DNA from: Carex sylvatica
Taxonomy: Eukaryota > Streptophyta > Magnoliopsida > Poales > Cyperaceae
Assembly (NCBI GenBank): GCA_964058845.1
Contig: CAXKVR010000273.1
Location: 1 to 64,000 of the forward strand
Direction of reading: 5' to 3'
Length of the DNA stretch: 64,000 bases
Positions 24,047 to 34,874 of this stretch are shown one piece after another. Positions within the stretch are counted from its first letter, which is position 1. Each line of letters begins with the position of its first letter. The position numbers and the translations under genes are program-made. The notes under the pieces were generated by a model. That model worked only from the letters and a program-made list of their open reading frames with translations. It did no database searches and was not told the origin of the DNA.

Positions 24047-26158
24047 CTCCCTCACAAGTTGGGATTGTATAAATCGATAGAACCCAACTTGTGCAAGATA
24101 GTTTGAAAACTTGATGTTGGGATTGTATAAATCGATAGAACCCAACTTGTGCAAGATAGTTTGAAAACTTGATGTATCTAATGCCTTTGTGAATATATCC
24201 GCCAATTGTTTCTTGGAGCTAATGTATGGTGTTTCAATCTCCTTTGATTGTACTTTATCTCGTATGAAATGACAATCGATTTCGATGTGCTTTGTTCATT
24301 CATGAAACATCGGGTTAGATGCAATGTGTCTAGCTGAGTTATTATCACAATGCATCTTCATGGGCTGATCATTTTTAAATCCCGTGTCTTGCAATAATTG
24401 TTTGAGCCAAATTAGCTCACTTGCAGTTGACATCATTGCTCGATATTCTGCTTCGGCACTAGATCTTGCTACAACATTCTGTTTCTTGCTCTTCCATGTT
24501 GTAAGATTGCCTCCAATGAATGTGCAATAGCCAGTAGTTGATCGTCTATCACAACTTTCTACCAAATCTGCATCGAAAAATCCTAAAATAGTTAAGTCAT
24601 TATTTTTCTTAAACCAAATACCTTGACCAGGTGAACCCTTAAGGTATCTAAGTATCTGGACCACGACATTCATGTGACTTGTTCGAGGAGCATGCATAAA
24701 TTAACTTACGACACTAACTGCGAACACAATGTCGGGTCTAGTGCCAACATTATTTAAGGGCTCATCATCCTCAACGTTTATTTTTTTATTAATTTCCATT
24801 GGGGTATTGTATGGTTTAGCACCTAACTTTTCTGTTTCTTTTAATAAGTCTAGTACGTCTTTTCTTTGTAAAATGAATAAACCTTTGGCTGAATAAGCAA
24901 GTTCAATTTCTAAGAAATATTTAAATTGACCTAAGTCTTTTATGTCAAATTTAGTTTTCAAGTGATGTTTAATTAATTCAATATCATCTTTATTATTTCC
25001 GATGACAATTAAATCATCTACATACACCAACACAATGGTAGTTGATTTTTGATTTATTTTAATGAACATAGATGAATCGGCTGAGCTTTTATTAAAACCG
25101 AATTCAAAAAGAGCATAACTAACTTTGACATACCATGCACGTGGTGATTGTTTGAAATCATATATGAACTTCTGTAATTTATATACCAAGTGTTTGTCAT
25201 TTTCTTTAAAGTGGCCCGGTGGTAAGTCTATATACACTTCCTCATTTAATGTACCTTGCAAGAATGCATTCTTAACATTCATTTGATATAAATGCCAACC
25301 TTGATTTACGGCAACTAAAGGCAACACTTTTATCGTACTCATTTTTGCAACAGGTGCAAATGTTTCTTTGTAATCTATGCCATATATTTCTGTAAACCCT
25401 TTTGCTACTAATTTAGCTTTATACCTCTCAATTGAGCCATCACTATTATATTTGATTTTAAAAATCCATTTGCAGCCTACATGTTTTTTACCTTGAGGCA
25501 ATGTAATAATAGTCCAAGTTTTATTTTTATTAAGGGCATGCAATTCTTCTTCCATTCTCTTTTTCCATAATGGGTTTTCAATTGTTTTTTTTTTATATGT
25601 AGGGCTCACATTGATTTGATATAGAACTTAAGTAAGCACAAAAATTTTGTGAAATATTATCATATGATATATAATGTTGAATTGGATAGGCATTTGTATA
25701 ATAAGTGACCAAATCATTTAACCTTCGAGGGGTCTAGTGGAACGAATTGACCTTCGTAGCGTGTTTGAATTTGTAGTGTCACCTTGAGCTTGTAGAGTGT
25801 TACCTTGATTTTCACTGTCTTTGAGTTGAGGTGATTGGATAGTGTCTCATGATTTAAACCTTGTTCAAAAATAGTTAAATGAGGTCTAGGTTGTTCAAAA
25901 ACATTTAAATCCTTCACCTGATTACTTTCTTCTTTTTGGAAAAATGGTTCAAATTCAAAGAATGTAACATCTCTTGATATGTATATTTTTTTTATTAATC
26001 ATAACACTTATACCCTTTTTTTTGTAATTGAATATCCTAAGAATACACATTTTGAAGCATGTTTGTCTAATTTATCCCTATGTTTTTGTTGGATATGTAC
26101 AAAGCAAGTGCATCCAAATATACGTAAATGGTCTAAAGTTATGAATTTATTATTCAAG
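24047..26158 (-). pseudogene. Ty1/copia polyprotein remnant (reverse transcriptase and RNase H)
   Basis: Minus-strand coding sequence in copia order. First is the end of the integrase region (about 26157-25930: FITLDHLRIFGCTCFVHIQQ, then SRDVTFFEFEPFF). Next is the reverse transcriptase (25609-24704) with WIFKIKYNSDGSIERYKAKL, DYKETFAPVAK, NAFLQGTLNEEVYI and the catalytic YVDD in LVYVDDLIVIG. The RNase H part (24697-24296) has STTGYCTFIGG, SSAEAEYRAM and the DNNSA block. Defects are an in-frame stop at 24701-24703 where Gln is usual, a small in-frame loss just before TRPDIVFAVS, and a stop at 24296-24298 where Arg is usual (HE*TKHIEID). Frames shift in the upstream part. The element is broken at 26158 beside a foldback MITE. 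Dead; it would have copied an RNA intermediate into DNA. Confidence 0.92.
24058..24173. repeat. 58-bp tandem duplication in the copia 3' end
   Basis: Two adjacent identical 58-bp units (24058-24115 and 24116-24173), each beginning GTTGGGATTGTATAAATCG. The duplication covers the last codons and polypurine-adjacent part of the element and is essentially unmutated, so it is recent relative to the element's decay. Confidence 0.9.
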
Positions 26159-26552
26159 GGCTACCATACATTATAATGTATAGACATTTTTATACATTGG
26201 ACTACAAATTATTGGATTCAAAGTCCAAATAACTTATCCAAACCATTCATCTTATTCTCCATATTAATATGTGTTCGGAGACCAAATTTTATATTTTTTT
26301 AATTTTTTACTATTTTTTTAGATTTATTAAAAATCGTTGTTTTTTAGACAAATATGGACCATAAAAACAGTAATTTTCAATAAATCTAAAAAAATAGTAA
26401 AAAAATTCCAAAAAATATAAAATTTGGTCTCCAAACACATATTAATATGGAGAACAACATGAATGATTTGAATCGGTTATTTGGACTTAAAATCCGGTAT
26501 TTTATTGTTCAATGTACAAAAATGCCTATGTATTGCAATGTATGGTAGCCTT
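26157..26552. mobile_element. Foldback element A of a six-element cluster
   Basis: Long inverted repeat with ends AGGGCTACCATACATT and ATTGCAATGTATGGTAGCC. The inner arms carry the shared words CCATATTAATATGTG and AGACCAAATTTTATATTTTT and their complements, around a short central loop near 26335-26350. About 395 bp, non-coding. It directly abuts the broken end of the copia element. Confidence 0.8.
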
Positions 26553-26574
26553 ACTATATATATATATATATATA

Positions 26575-26990
26575 GAGTAAGTCTACCATACATTGCAATG
26601 CATAGGCACCTTTGTGCATTGGACTATAAATCACGGATTCAAAGTCCAAATAACCGATCCAAACCGTTCATCTTGTTCTCCATATTAATATGTGCTTGGA
26701 GACCAAATTTTATATTTTTTGGAATTTTTTTACTATTTATTAAGTCACTTTGAAAATCACTGATCCAACGGTGCCTTTTGATTTTACTGTAACCGTTGGA
26801 TCAGCGATTTTCAATGTGGCTTAATAAATAGTAAACAAATTCCAAAAAATATAAAATTTGGTCTCCAAGCACATATTAATATGGAGAACAAGATGAACGG
26901 TTTGGATCGGTCATTTGGACTTTAAATATGGTGATTTATAGTCCAATGCACAAAGGTGCCTATGCATTGCAATGTATGGTAGACTTACTC
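26575..26990. mobile_element. Foldback element B (416 bp)
   Basis: Ends GAGTAAGTCTACCATACATT and its complement at 26971-26990. The arms hold AACCGTTCATCTTGTTCTCC, AGACCAAATTTTATATTTTT and GATCCAACGG around a centre near 26780. It is almost a perfect hairpin, flanked by TATATA tracts. The same type as element F. Confidence 0.85.
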
Positions 26991-26995
26991 TATAT

Positions 26996-27126
26996 GAGTA
27001 AGTCTACCATACATTGCAATGCATAGGCACCTTTGTGCATTGGACTATAAATCACGGATTCAAAGTCCAAATAACCGATCCAAACCGTTCATCTTGTTCT
27101 CCATATTAATATGTGCTTGGAGACTA
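26996..27126. mobile_element. Solo left arm of a B-type foldback element
   Basis: Repeats the left arm of element B (GAGTAAGTCTACCATACATT onward, through CTCCATATTAATATGTGC) and stops abruptly at CTTGGAGAC, where another foldback element begins. The matching right arm is absent, so this is a deleted or rearranged copy. Confidence 0.8.
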
Positions 27127-27515
27127 AATTGCTGCTGGCAGCATTTCTGCCCGAGGTGCTGCCGGCTGTTTTTTTTATTTTGTGATGTCCAAACAACAAA
27201 TCCAAACCGTTAGATGTTTAATCCATATTATAATCTACTTGGAGACTAAATTTTACATTTTTCTGAATTTTTTTACTATTTATTAAGCTGGTTTGAAAAC
27301 TGCTGATTTCAATGCTGCAGAAATTTACTGAAATCAGCAGTTTTCAAACCAGCTTAATAAATAGTAAAAAAATTCAGAAAAATGTAAAATTTGGTCTTCA
27401 AGTAGATTATAATATGGATTAAACATCTAACGGTTTGGATTTGTTGTTTGGACATCACAAAATAAAAAAATAGCCGACAGCACCTCGGGCAGAAATGCTG
27501 CCAGCAGCAATTTAG
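27124..27515. mobile_element. Foldback element C (about 392 bp)
   Basis: Ends CTAAATTGCTGCTGGCAGC and GCTGCCAGCAGCAATTTAG are exact inverted repeats and differ from those of A and B. The inner arms again contain AACCGTTAGATG, CCATATTATAATCTACTTGG and TTTTTTTACTATTTATTAAG, so the core is shared while the ends are new. Confidence 0.8.
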
Positions 27516-27542
27516 CCGTTCCCTATATATATATATATATGT

Positions 27543-27920
27543 GAGGAGGGATCCAATTACACCCTTTTTTGGTGATACCGGATTACACCCTATGTTTACA
27601 AAGTCCAAACAGTTGATCCAAACCGTTCAACTTGTTGGATATGTTAAAATGTGCTTGCAGATCAAATTTTATATTTTTCTGATTGTTTTTACTATTTATT
27701 AAGATGGGTACAAAAATTCAACGGTCTAAATATAGAGATTTTGTTAAATACTTAATAAATAGTAAAAAAATTTCAAAAAATATAAAATTTGATCTGCAAG
27801 CACATTTTAACATATCCATTATGTTGAACAGTTTGGATCAACTGTTTGAAATTTGAAAACTTTGTAAATGGAGAGTGTAATTCGGTGTCACCATAAAAGG
27901 GTGTAATCGGATCCCTCCTC
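27543..27920. mobile_element. Foldback element D (378 bp)
   Basis: Ends GAGGAGGGATCCAATTACAC and GTGTAATCGGATCCCTCCTC. Inner arms have AACCGTTCAACTTGTTGG, ATGTGCTTGCAGATCAAATT and TTACTATTTATTAAG. Flanks are low-complexity TATATA, so a target duplication cannot be judged. Confidence 0.8.
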
Positions 27921-27944
27921 TATATATATAGAGAGAGAGAGAGT

Positions 27945-28356
27945 ACTAATATACATTCGGTAGTATATGGGCCGAAATGCATACGGTCCAAATTTGAAAT
28001 TTCAAAATCCAAAAAGTCGATATGAACCGTTCATCTTGTTCTCCATATTAATACCTTCTTGGAAACCAAATTTTACATTTTTTTTGAATTTTTTTTACTA
28101 TTTATTAAGCCACTTTGAAAATTGTTGATCCAACGGTGGCTGCACAAAACAATAAAATCAGCAGCCACCGTTGGATCAACAATTTTCAAAGTGGCTTAAT
28201 AAATAGTAAAAAAATTCAGAAAAATATAAAATTTGATCTCCAAGCACATATTAATATGGAGAACAAGATGAACGGTTCAGATCGACTTTTTGAATTTTAA
28301 AATTTTAAATTTGGACCGTATGTATTTCGGCCCATATGCATACGAATGCATATTAG

Positions 28357-28357
<1 letters not shown>
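27945..28357. mobile_element. Foldback element E (about 413 bp)
   Basis: Ends ACTAATATACATTCGGTAG and CGAATGCATATTAGT with ATGGGCCGAAATGCATACGG inside, mirrored on the right. The inner arms share CCGTTCATCTTGTTCTCC and TTGATCCAACGGTGGCTG. The flanks are (GA)n on the left and (TC)n on the right, themselves complementary, so the inverted repeat may extend to about 27931-28371. Confidence 0.8.
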
Positions 28358-28402
<45 letters not shown>

Positions 28403-28406
<4 letters not shown>

Positions 28407-28814
28407 GTCTACCATACATTGCAATGCATAGGCACCTCTGTGCATTGGACTATAAATCACCATATTCAAAGTCCAAATGATCGATCCAAACCGTTCATCT
28501 TGTTCTCCATATTAACATGTGCTTGGAGACCAAATTTTACATTTTTTGGAATTTTTTACTATTTATTAAGCCACATTGAAAACGCTGATCCAACGGTTAC
28601 AGTAAAATCAAAAGGCACCGTTGGATCAGTGATTTTCAAAGTGACTTAATAAATAGTAAACAAATTCTAAAAAATATAAAATTTGGTCTCCAAGCACATA
28701 TTAATATGGAGAACAAGATGAACGGTTTGGATCGGTTATTTGGATTTTGAATCCGTGATTTATAGTCCAATGCACAGAGGTGCCCATGCATTGCAATGTT
28801 TGGTAGACTTACTC
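28403..28814. mobile_element. Foldback element F (412 bp, same type as B)
   Basis: Ends TTAAGTCTACCATACATTGC and GTTTGGTAGACTTACTC. Body as in element B with AACCGTTCATCTTGTTCTCC and ATCCAACGG words. B and F are the only clear pair here sharing both tips and core. It follows a long (TA)n tract. Confidence 0.85.
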
Positions 28815-28829
28815 TATATGTATATATAT

Positions 28830-29618
28830 ATTTATAATAAATATATAACAGTAACTATCGAAGAAATAATCCTATATGCATGGTTATTTCTATATAAACA
28901 TATATTTTAAATATTATATAGTTATCAATTATTTCTTACAAACTGTACTAAAACACAAGCTTTTAATATATATAATCATTTAAAGTTTCAGTTGAGAAAA
29001 TGGGCAGACTAAAATGCATTCTAATCTTTATCAATTGTGACTATTGTTTCTGTACAAAATGATAAAAACGTAATATAAATTGAATACATTATAAGTATCT
29101 AACTTTTTCACTTAACAAAGTAATTGATCTTTTGCTGGGGTCTAATCATTAAATTGAAATTAACTACTGACTGGTATATAATAAAGTCAGTACATGAAGA
29201 AGTGGTTGTTGATATCTCATCACAAAAATAATTAAAAAAGTAAAGTAGTACAATGTTGACTTAATATACATTTCATACTAGTTTGTAGTAGATTAAGCAT
29301 AATGAGAAATTAAATAAGTGAATTGTCAAATTCTAACATATTATATTTGTTTACTGCTTTGAAATTGTGCCTTATAATCTTTATGATTGATGGCGACCAT
29401 CCAAAGTGATTGTAAGAAGAGAGATGAAATTCGCAAGAGAAAATATACGACTATTGATAAATAAAATAGGATTTTTAGTGTATTTAATATTCAATCTTTG
29501 TTATAGACTGAGCCAAATTCAATTAAAGTAAAGTATATAACATATTGAAGATTGAAGATGGATAAAAATTACTCGTCGAGCTTAATCTAAAAAAAAAAAA
29601 AACGAACAGTATGATCCA
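28830..29618. other. Intergenic, no gene seen
   Basis: AT-rich sequence with no open frame, repeat or element recognised. Confidence 0.5.
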
Positions 29619-29626
29619 GGTAGTAT

Positions 29627-30147
29627 TAGGGGAATAAACGAGGTTGGCCATAGCTCGGCTCGTTTATTTTGGCCCGAGTCTAGACCGAGCGAGCTGGACT
29701 TAGGTCATCCGAGCCAAAAACTCCTAGCTAGCTCGTAAAAAATCTGTCCGAGCTAGTTCGCGAGCTGACGAGCTGGACTTTATTGGGCTGCTATTATACA
29801 AATTCAAAAATATAAAAATAAGAAAACTCATTCAAAAAATTTAAGAAATCGTCACATCTTCAAGCAACTGAAACTCATATCCTTTTTTTTCATACCAAAA
29901 ATACATCAATTTTGTATAATTGTGCCTTTGAAAATGAAACTGGACTTAAAATTATACGGGGCTAAACCCTAAATCTACAGTAACTTAACAAGTCGAGCTG
30001 GTCCGGTCCGGTCTGAGCTAACCCCTGGCTCAGCTCGTTTATTTTGGCTCGAGCCCAGCACTTTAACAGCTCGGTCCACTACCGAGCGAGCTGTTAGCGA
30101 GCGAGTTAGAGACGAGCCACGAGCCGCGAGCTTTTTGTGCAGCCCTA
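29627..30147. mobile_element. hAT-type MITE, 521 bp, exact 8-bp target duplication
   Basis: Starts TAGGGGAATAAACGAGG and ends TTTTTGTGCAGCCCTA. The exact duplication GGTAGTAT lies at 29619-29626 and 30148-30155. Both ends are dense in CGAGC/GAGCTCG words (GAGCTGGACTT occurs twice on the left), probably subterminal transposase sites. Non-coding. Confidence 0.88.
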
Positions 30148-30175
30148 GGTAGTATGGTGTAATTGGAGTCCGGTT

Positions 30176-30545
30176 AATGTCATAATATTATAATTTCTGA
30201 CTAAGTTATAACGAGTCAGTTCTTGTGATTTCAAAGTTTGAACAATCAATTCGAATCGTTCAATATATTATCCATATTAATGTATTTTGAGACCAAATTT
30301 TATATTCTTGAAAATTATTTTACTATGTATTCTTTTAGATAGGTACAAAATCACTATTTTAGATGATTCAGAATTATCTAAAAACAGTAATTTTGTACCT
30401 ATCTAAAAAAATAGCAATTTACATGGTCTCCGAACACATTTAAATATAAAGAACGTATTAAACTGTTCAGATCGACTGTTTGGACTTTAAAATTATAAAA
30501 ACTAATTCGTTATAATTTAAGTTGAAATTATAATATTATGGCATT
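30176..30545. mobile_element. Foldback MITE, 370 bp
   Basis: Ends AATGTCATAATATTATAATT and AATTATAATATTATGGCATT, then AAGTTATAACGA mirrored by TCGTTATAATTT. The inner arms carry AATCGTTCAATATATTATCC and GAGACCAAATTTTATATTCT, the diverged shared core. No target duplication is evident. Confidence 0.7.
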
Positions 30546-30679
30546 ATATTATTTTTAGTAATTTGTGTGTTTTGTACTTTTAGTTATAATGTCGTCATCA
30601 AGTTATAAAATTTAATTGCCAATCCGAAATTTCTTAGTACCTTTATCCACTACATTTCAACATGGTACATGCTAAGGCC

Positions 30680-31048
30680 TAAGGATGAAAACGGAGCAGA
30701 TGCGAAGCGAATAATGCTAAAATTATATTTATATTTTTTTAAATTTTTTAAATACAGATACGAATTAAATATTAACTTAATACAAATATAGATATAGATA
30801 TATATCATATAAGATATTTATTAAAATAATATAAAAAAAATGCAAAAATTCATATATTTATCTAATTATATAGATGAATAATATAATTTTTTTACGATAC
30901 ATATCTACTATTCAGATATAGATAACTAAAACATAAAATTATATTAATATCTCTATCCACACAATATTCTAATATTAGATATTCACATTTAATTTATCGA
31001 ATACAGATTGAATACAGATCGGATATTATCATACCGTTTTCACCTCTA
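30680..31048. mobile_element. Probable hAT-type MITE, AT-rich
   Basis: Ends TAAGGATGAAAACGG and CCGTTTTCACCTCTA are inverted. The interior has AGATACGAATTAAATATT and GATACAGATTGAATACAGAT words, diverged versions of the GGATACGGAT arrays in other hAT copies here. No matching 8-bp flanks, so it is probably old. Confidence 0.6.
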
Positions 31049-31379
31049 GACTACATGCATATGCACATAGAATATATTTATTCGATTCAAGTTGAAATAT
31101 AGACTTCGATTTTATCGAGTTTTGACTCATTATATCCCAACACTTAGTTTCTTACAAGTTTCATCCTGTCCCAATTAGAAGCAAATGACCTCAATTTTTG
31201 AAATAAATGACTTGGACCACCACACTTCGGCGAAGAAAATAAATTCAGAAATGGTACAAATACAATGCTCATGAGTCATGACCAGGTCACAATACCAAAT
31301 CGTTGTTAATAAAACTCAATTTTTAGATTTTTTATTTTTTTTCTTTATTTAATCAACACACAAAAATCATCTAAATAAT

Positions 31380-31860
31380 GAATACTGTAAAATTGTTACC
31401 TTTAAACTATAAAAATAAAATGTACAAACTATAAAAATAAAATGTACAAATTATAAAATTTCAATCATATAAAATTGACAGATGAAAACTATAAAACAAA
31501 ACGCACAAACTATAAAATTTCAATACTTTAAAACTGTCACCTTTAAATTATAAAAATAAAACTTACAAACTATAAAATTTAAATAAGGAAAAATTAACAT
31601 ATGAAAATGATAAAATAAAATGTAAAAATTACAAAATTTCAATACTGTAAAACTGTCAACTTAAACTATAAAAATAAAACGTACAAACTATAAAATTTCA
31701 ATAATGTAAAATTAGCTTATGAAAACGATAAATCAAAATATAAAAAATACAAAATTTTAATACTGTAAAACTGTTAACTTAATCTATAAAATAAAAAGTA
31801 CAAACTATAAAATTGCAATAATGTAAAATTAGCAGAAGAAAACGATAAAATAATTGAATG
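31380..31860. repeat. Minisatellite, about 117-bp units
   Basis: About four imperfect units, each with CTGTAAAACTGT, ACTATAAAAATAAAA, GTACAAACTATAAAATTTC and TTATGAAAACGATAAA in order. Unit starts lie near 31381, 31530, 31650 and 31767, the first lengthened by an internal 27-bp duplication. Non-coding. Confidence 0.65.
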
Positions 31861-34800
31861 TATACAACATCCAGAACATAAAAAAAAGTGAAAAAAAAAC
31901 TATAACACTTCAATACTGTAAACTGACAGATGTTAACTATAAAGATCAGAGATAATTCGTTGTATTCTTCTTTCAAAAGTGAAATCGAATCCTGTAAAAT
32001 AAAATATCGAATCATGTAAGTTTTTAAATCAGAAAATCTAAATCGACGACATTACGAAAACGATCTATGTAATTTTGAATTAAAATATCGAATTCAAAAT
32101 ATTAAATTTAAATAGAAGCAGCTAAACACATAAATCTATTGTTCATCTACAGAACGTTGAGATGAAGAAAACAATGAAATCAATAAATCGATCCTTTGAA
32201 AAATTAAAATAGTGAAATATCAGAATCTGAAATTGAGATCCATCGAAAAAATTGAATCATCAAAAATTAAATCGGAGAAAATCAATAAATCATAACTGAA
32301 TCAAAGTTTGAGATGCAATATCACGAGTGTCGTTGCTGCCGTCGTTCACTGGTACTTTATCGTCGTTGTTGCCATCTCTACCGTCGGACGCTAGTAGCAC
32401 GATTCTTAGATCGAGCACAAGCAGAGTGATGTCTCGTTATTTGACTTATAATTTCGACTAATTTTTGTACCAAAATCTATGTTTTATATCACCAAATCTT
32501 GTCTATTTCATTGAATATCTATAGAATGTGGTACTGCTACGCATTTATTCTTATTTTGCAAGAAATATGCGAAATCAGGAAAAAATGGTGAATTCTGAAG
32601 TTCTTAACGCGGGTCGCGTCACATATGACGCAGGCTGTGTCACACCTTGACGCGACCACAGACGCGATCTCTCTTCACTCACGCGAGAAACACAAGCGAC
32701 ACGGGTCGCGTTAGACTTTTTCGGAAACAAAAAATGAAAACAGATCCCAATTGAAGGAAAATCGGTCAGAAAAGGCTATAAGACATGATTCCTTGCAACA
32801 AACTAATTCTTCTGCATTTTCTGGAGCAAATGAGCAATTCCTAGGATTTGGACTTGACGGCTAGCTTGGAGACGAAGTTGAGAAGCGAAAGACGAAAGTT
32901 CTTCACGGATCTTCTTTGTTCTTCGGGTTTTGTCATGAACAATTCTTTTAATACTTGTTTTATTTGCTTTATGACTATGTCTGAGTAGTTTATTTAGTTT
33001 CTAGGATTACGATGAAGTCGGATACTCTGTTTTTTTATGCTTGTTGTTTGAATCTGTGTTGATGTTTGTGTTTATTTTTTTGAGTACTATTTTAATTGCT
33101 TTGTTGAAATTGATTGAATGATTCTTGTTGTCTACTGTTAGATGTCTATAGCATCTTTTCTAGTACTTTAACCTTGATGTTTTTTTCAACCAAACTAAGT
33201 ATCTGAGATAGAATTTCGAGCCGTGAGGCAAGACCAAATAGTAACTGAGAGGTGAACATTTTCATTTATCGAGAGATGATGGATATCTTTAGTAAACCGG
33301 ACAAATAACTTAGGTTGAATACCAATAAACGAGAGTTTATGGTTGAAAATCTAAGAAGGCGAAACTGTATTTTCGTTACCAAGTTTATTAAATCAATAAA
33401 CGAGAATTGAGGTTTATGAACATTAGGTACGGTCAGTAGAACCTTACACAAATAAACAACACAGAAATAGACAACTTGCTGTATTAACTCGAGGCCAACG
33501 CGGGCCGTGTATGAGAGTACGCAGGTCGCATTGCTTTGACGCGGGTCACATTGCTTTGACGCGGGTCACATTGCTTTGATGCGGGTCGCATATGAGAGTA
33601 CGTAGGTCGCGTTGCTTTGACGCGGGTTGCATTTCTTTGATGCGGGTCGCGTTGCTTTGAAGCGGGTCGCGTATGAGAGTACGCGGATCGCGTCGAGCGC
33701 CGAGAGGCAGAGTTGAAGATGAAGTCAGAAACTCTGGAAATGTCTTTATTTTAATTGATAAAATCAAACTTTACTTTCTGTTATTTAATTCTTACAATTG
33801 AACTTAGGAAAATTAAAACAAACCAAATCAATATTTTCTCACTTCTAGTCTTTAAGTAATTTAGGCAAAAATCTAGTTGATACTTGAATCATCCTGTGGA
33901 TCGACACTCAATTTACTATACGATAGGATTGTGCACTTACAAATATCCAATGTTTAAAAAGTACAGCTTGTTGTACTGCAACTTTGTAGTATACTTTCGT
34001 GCGAACACAGAGCAAAGCATCATTCCAATCGAAGATTTGCAAATTCATTTTCTTTCACTAATTAACGTGACGACTCACCGGTTTTGAAAATAAGGTTGAA
34101 CGATGATAGAACAATTTGTATATGAATCAAGTTGTGAATGAAGCCATCTTTATGCCTAATCATATGTATGGATTGAAGTCAATCCTTGTCATTGTCGAGA
34201 AAAGATCCTAACAAAATGATAAATTTTTGTTTGTTTTTGAATGAATGAATGAAATAAATCGCCAAATTGATTTTGAGACAAATGAATTGAAGGAAAATAT
34301 CCGAAGAGAGATTCGTCTTTTATTGGTCAAATTGATTTGGAGAAAAACGGAGAGAAGAAAAATATTGGAACAGATCTGTCTTTTATGAAAGTGGGAATCG
34401 GAGATAGTTAAAAACAGTTAAACCAGAGAGTGGATAAAGTTGTGGATAGACCGTGAACAAAAGTCTGTGGACCAGAACCTTTTCTCTTTTAACAAAATCA
34501 ATGTATCAAATTTTGACAATTGAACTCAAAATATCGAAATGAAGTCAAAATGCAGTCAAAATATCGTAAATTTTATATGTAATTGAAACAATTTATAATG
34601 TAATCTAATGGTTTTATATTTATTGATTTAAATACGAATTTCAAAATTAACACTGTTTGACACTAACAATGTAGACATGAAATTCCTTTAATTACCCATC
34701 ACCATAGAAAATGAAGAAGAGAAAATCATAAAAAAAGTTGGAGAACGAAAATATTTCATTAGATAAAAGAACGTTCTGACCTAGAATAACAAGTGAATCT

Positions 34801-34866
34801 AATTCGAGAATAGTATATGTATTCTTGTCGAAATTAAAAAATCAATCATCAATATTATGTGGAAAC
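31861..34866. other. Non-coding region, possibly old LTR-retrotransposon sequence
   Basis: No coding block was found. The stretch from about 32900 (TTTCTAGGATTACGATGAAG) to about 33920 (ATCATCCTGTGGATCGACAC) resembles non-coding parts of plant LTR retrotransposons as I recall them, but I see no LTR pair, primer site or protein. The minisatellite at 33498 sits inside it. Isolated CGCGGGTCGCGT words also occur at 32605-32712. Confidence 0.3.
33498..33693. repeat. Minisatellite of about 21-bp units (GCGGGTCGC)
   Basis: Around seven to nine imperfect units of the type TTGCTTTGACGCGGGTCGCA, some replaced by TATGAGAGTACGCAGGTCGC. The alternation of the two variants suggests a higher-order pattern. 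The GC-rich unit stands out from its AT-rich surroundings. Confidence 0.8.
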
Positions 34867-34874
34867 CTGTAGTC

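Noticed and set aside
26481..28649. Several short open frames with similar sequences
   Set aside because: They are chance frames inside foldback elements, repeated because the elements are repeated.
33498..33693. Possible CRISPR-like array
   Set aside because: Units are adjacent with no unique spacers, and the window is plant nuclear DNA.
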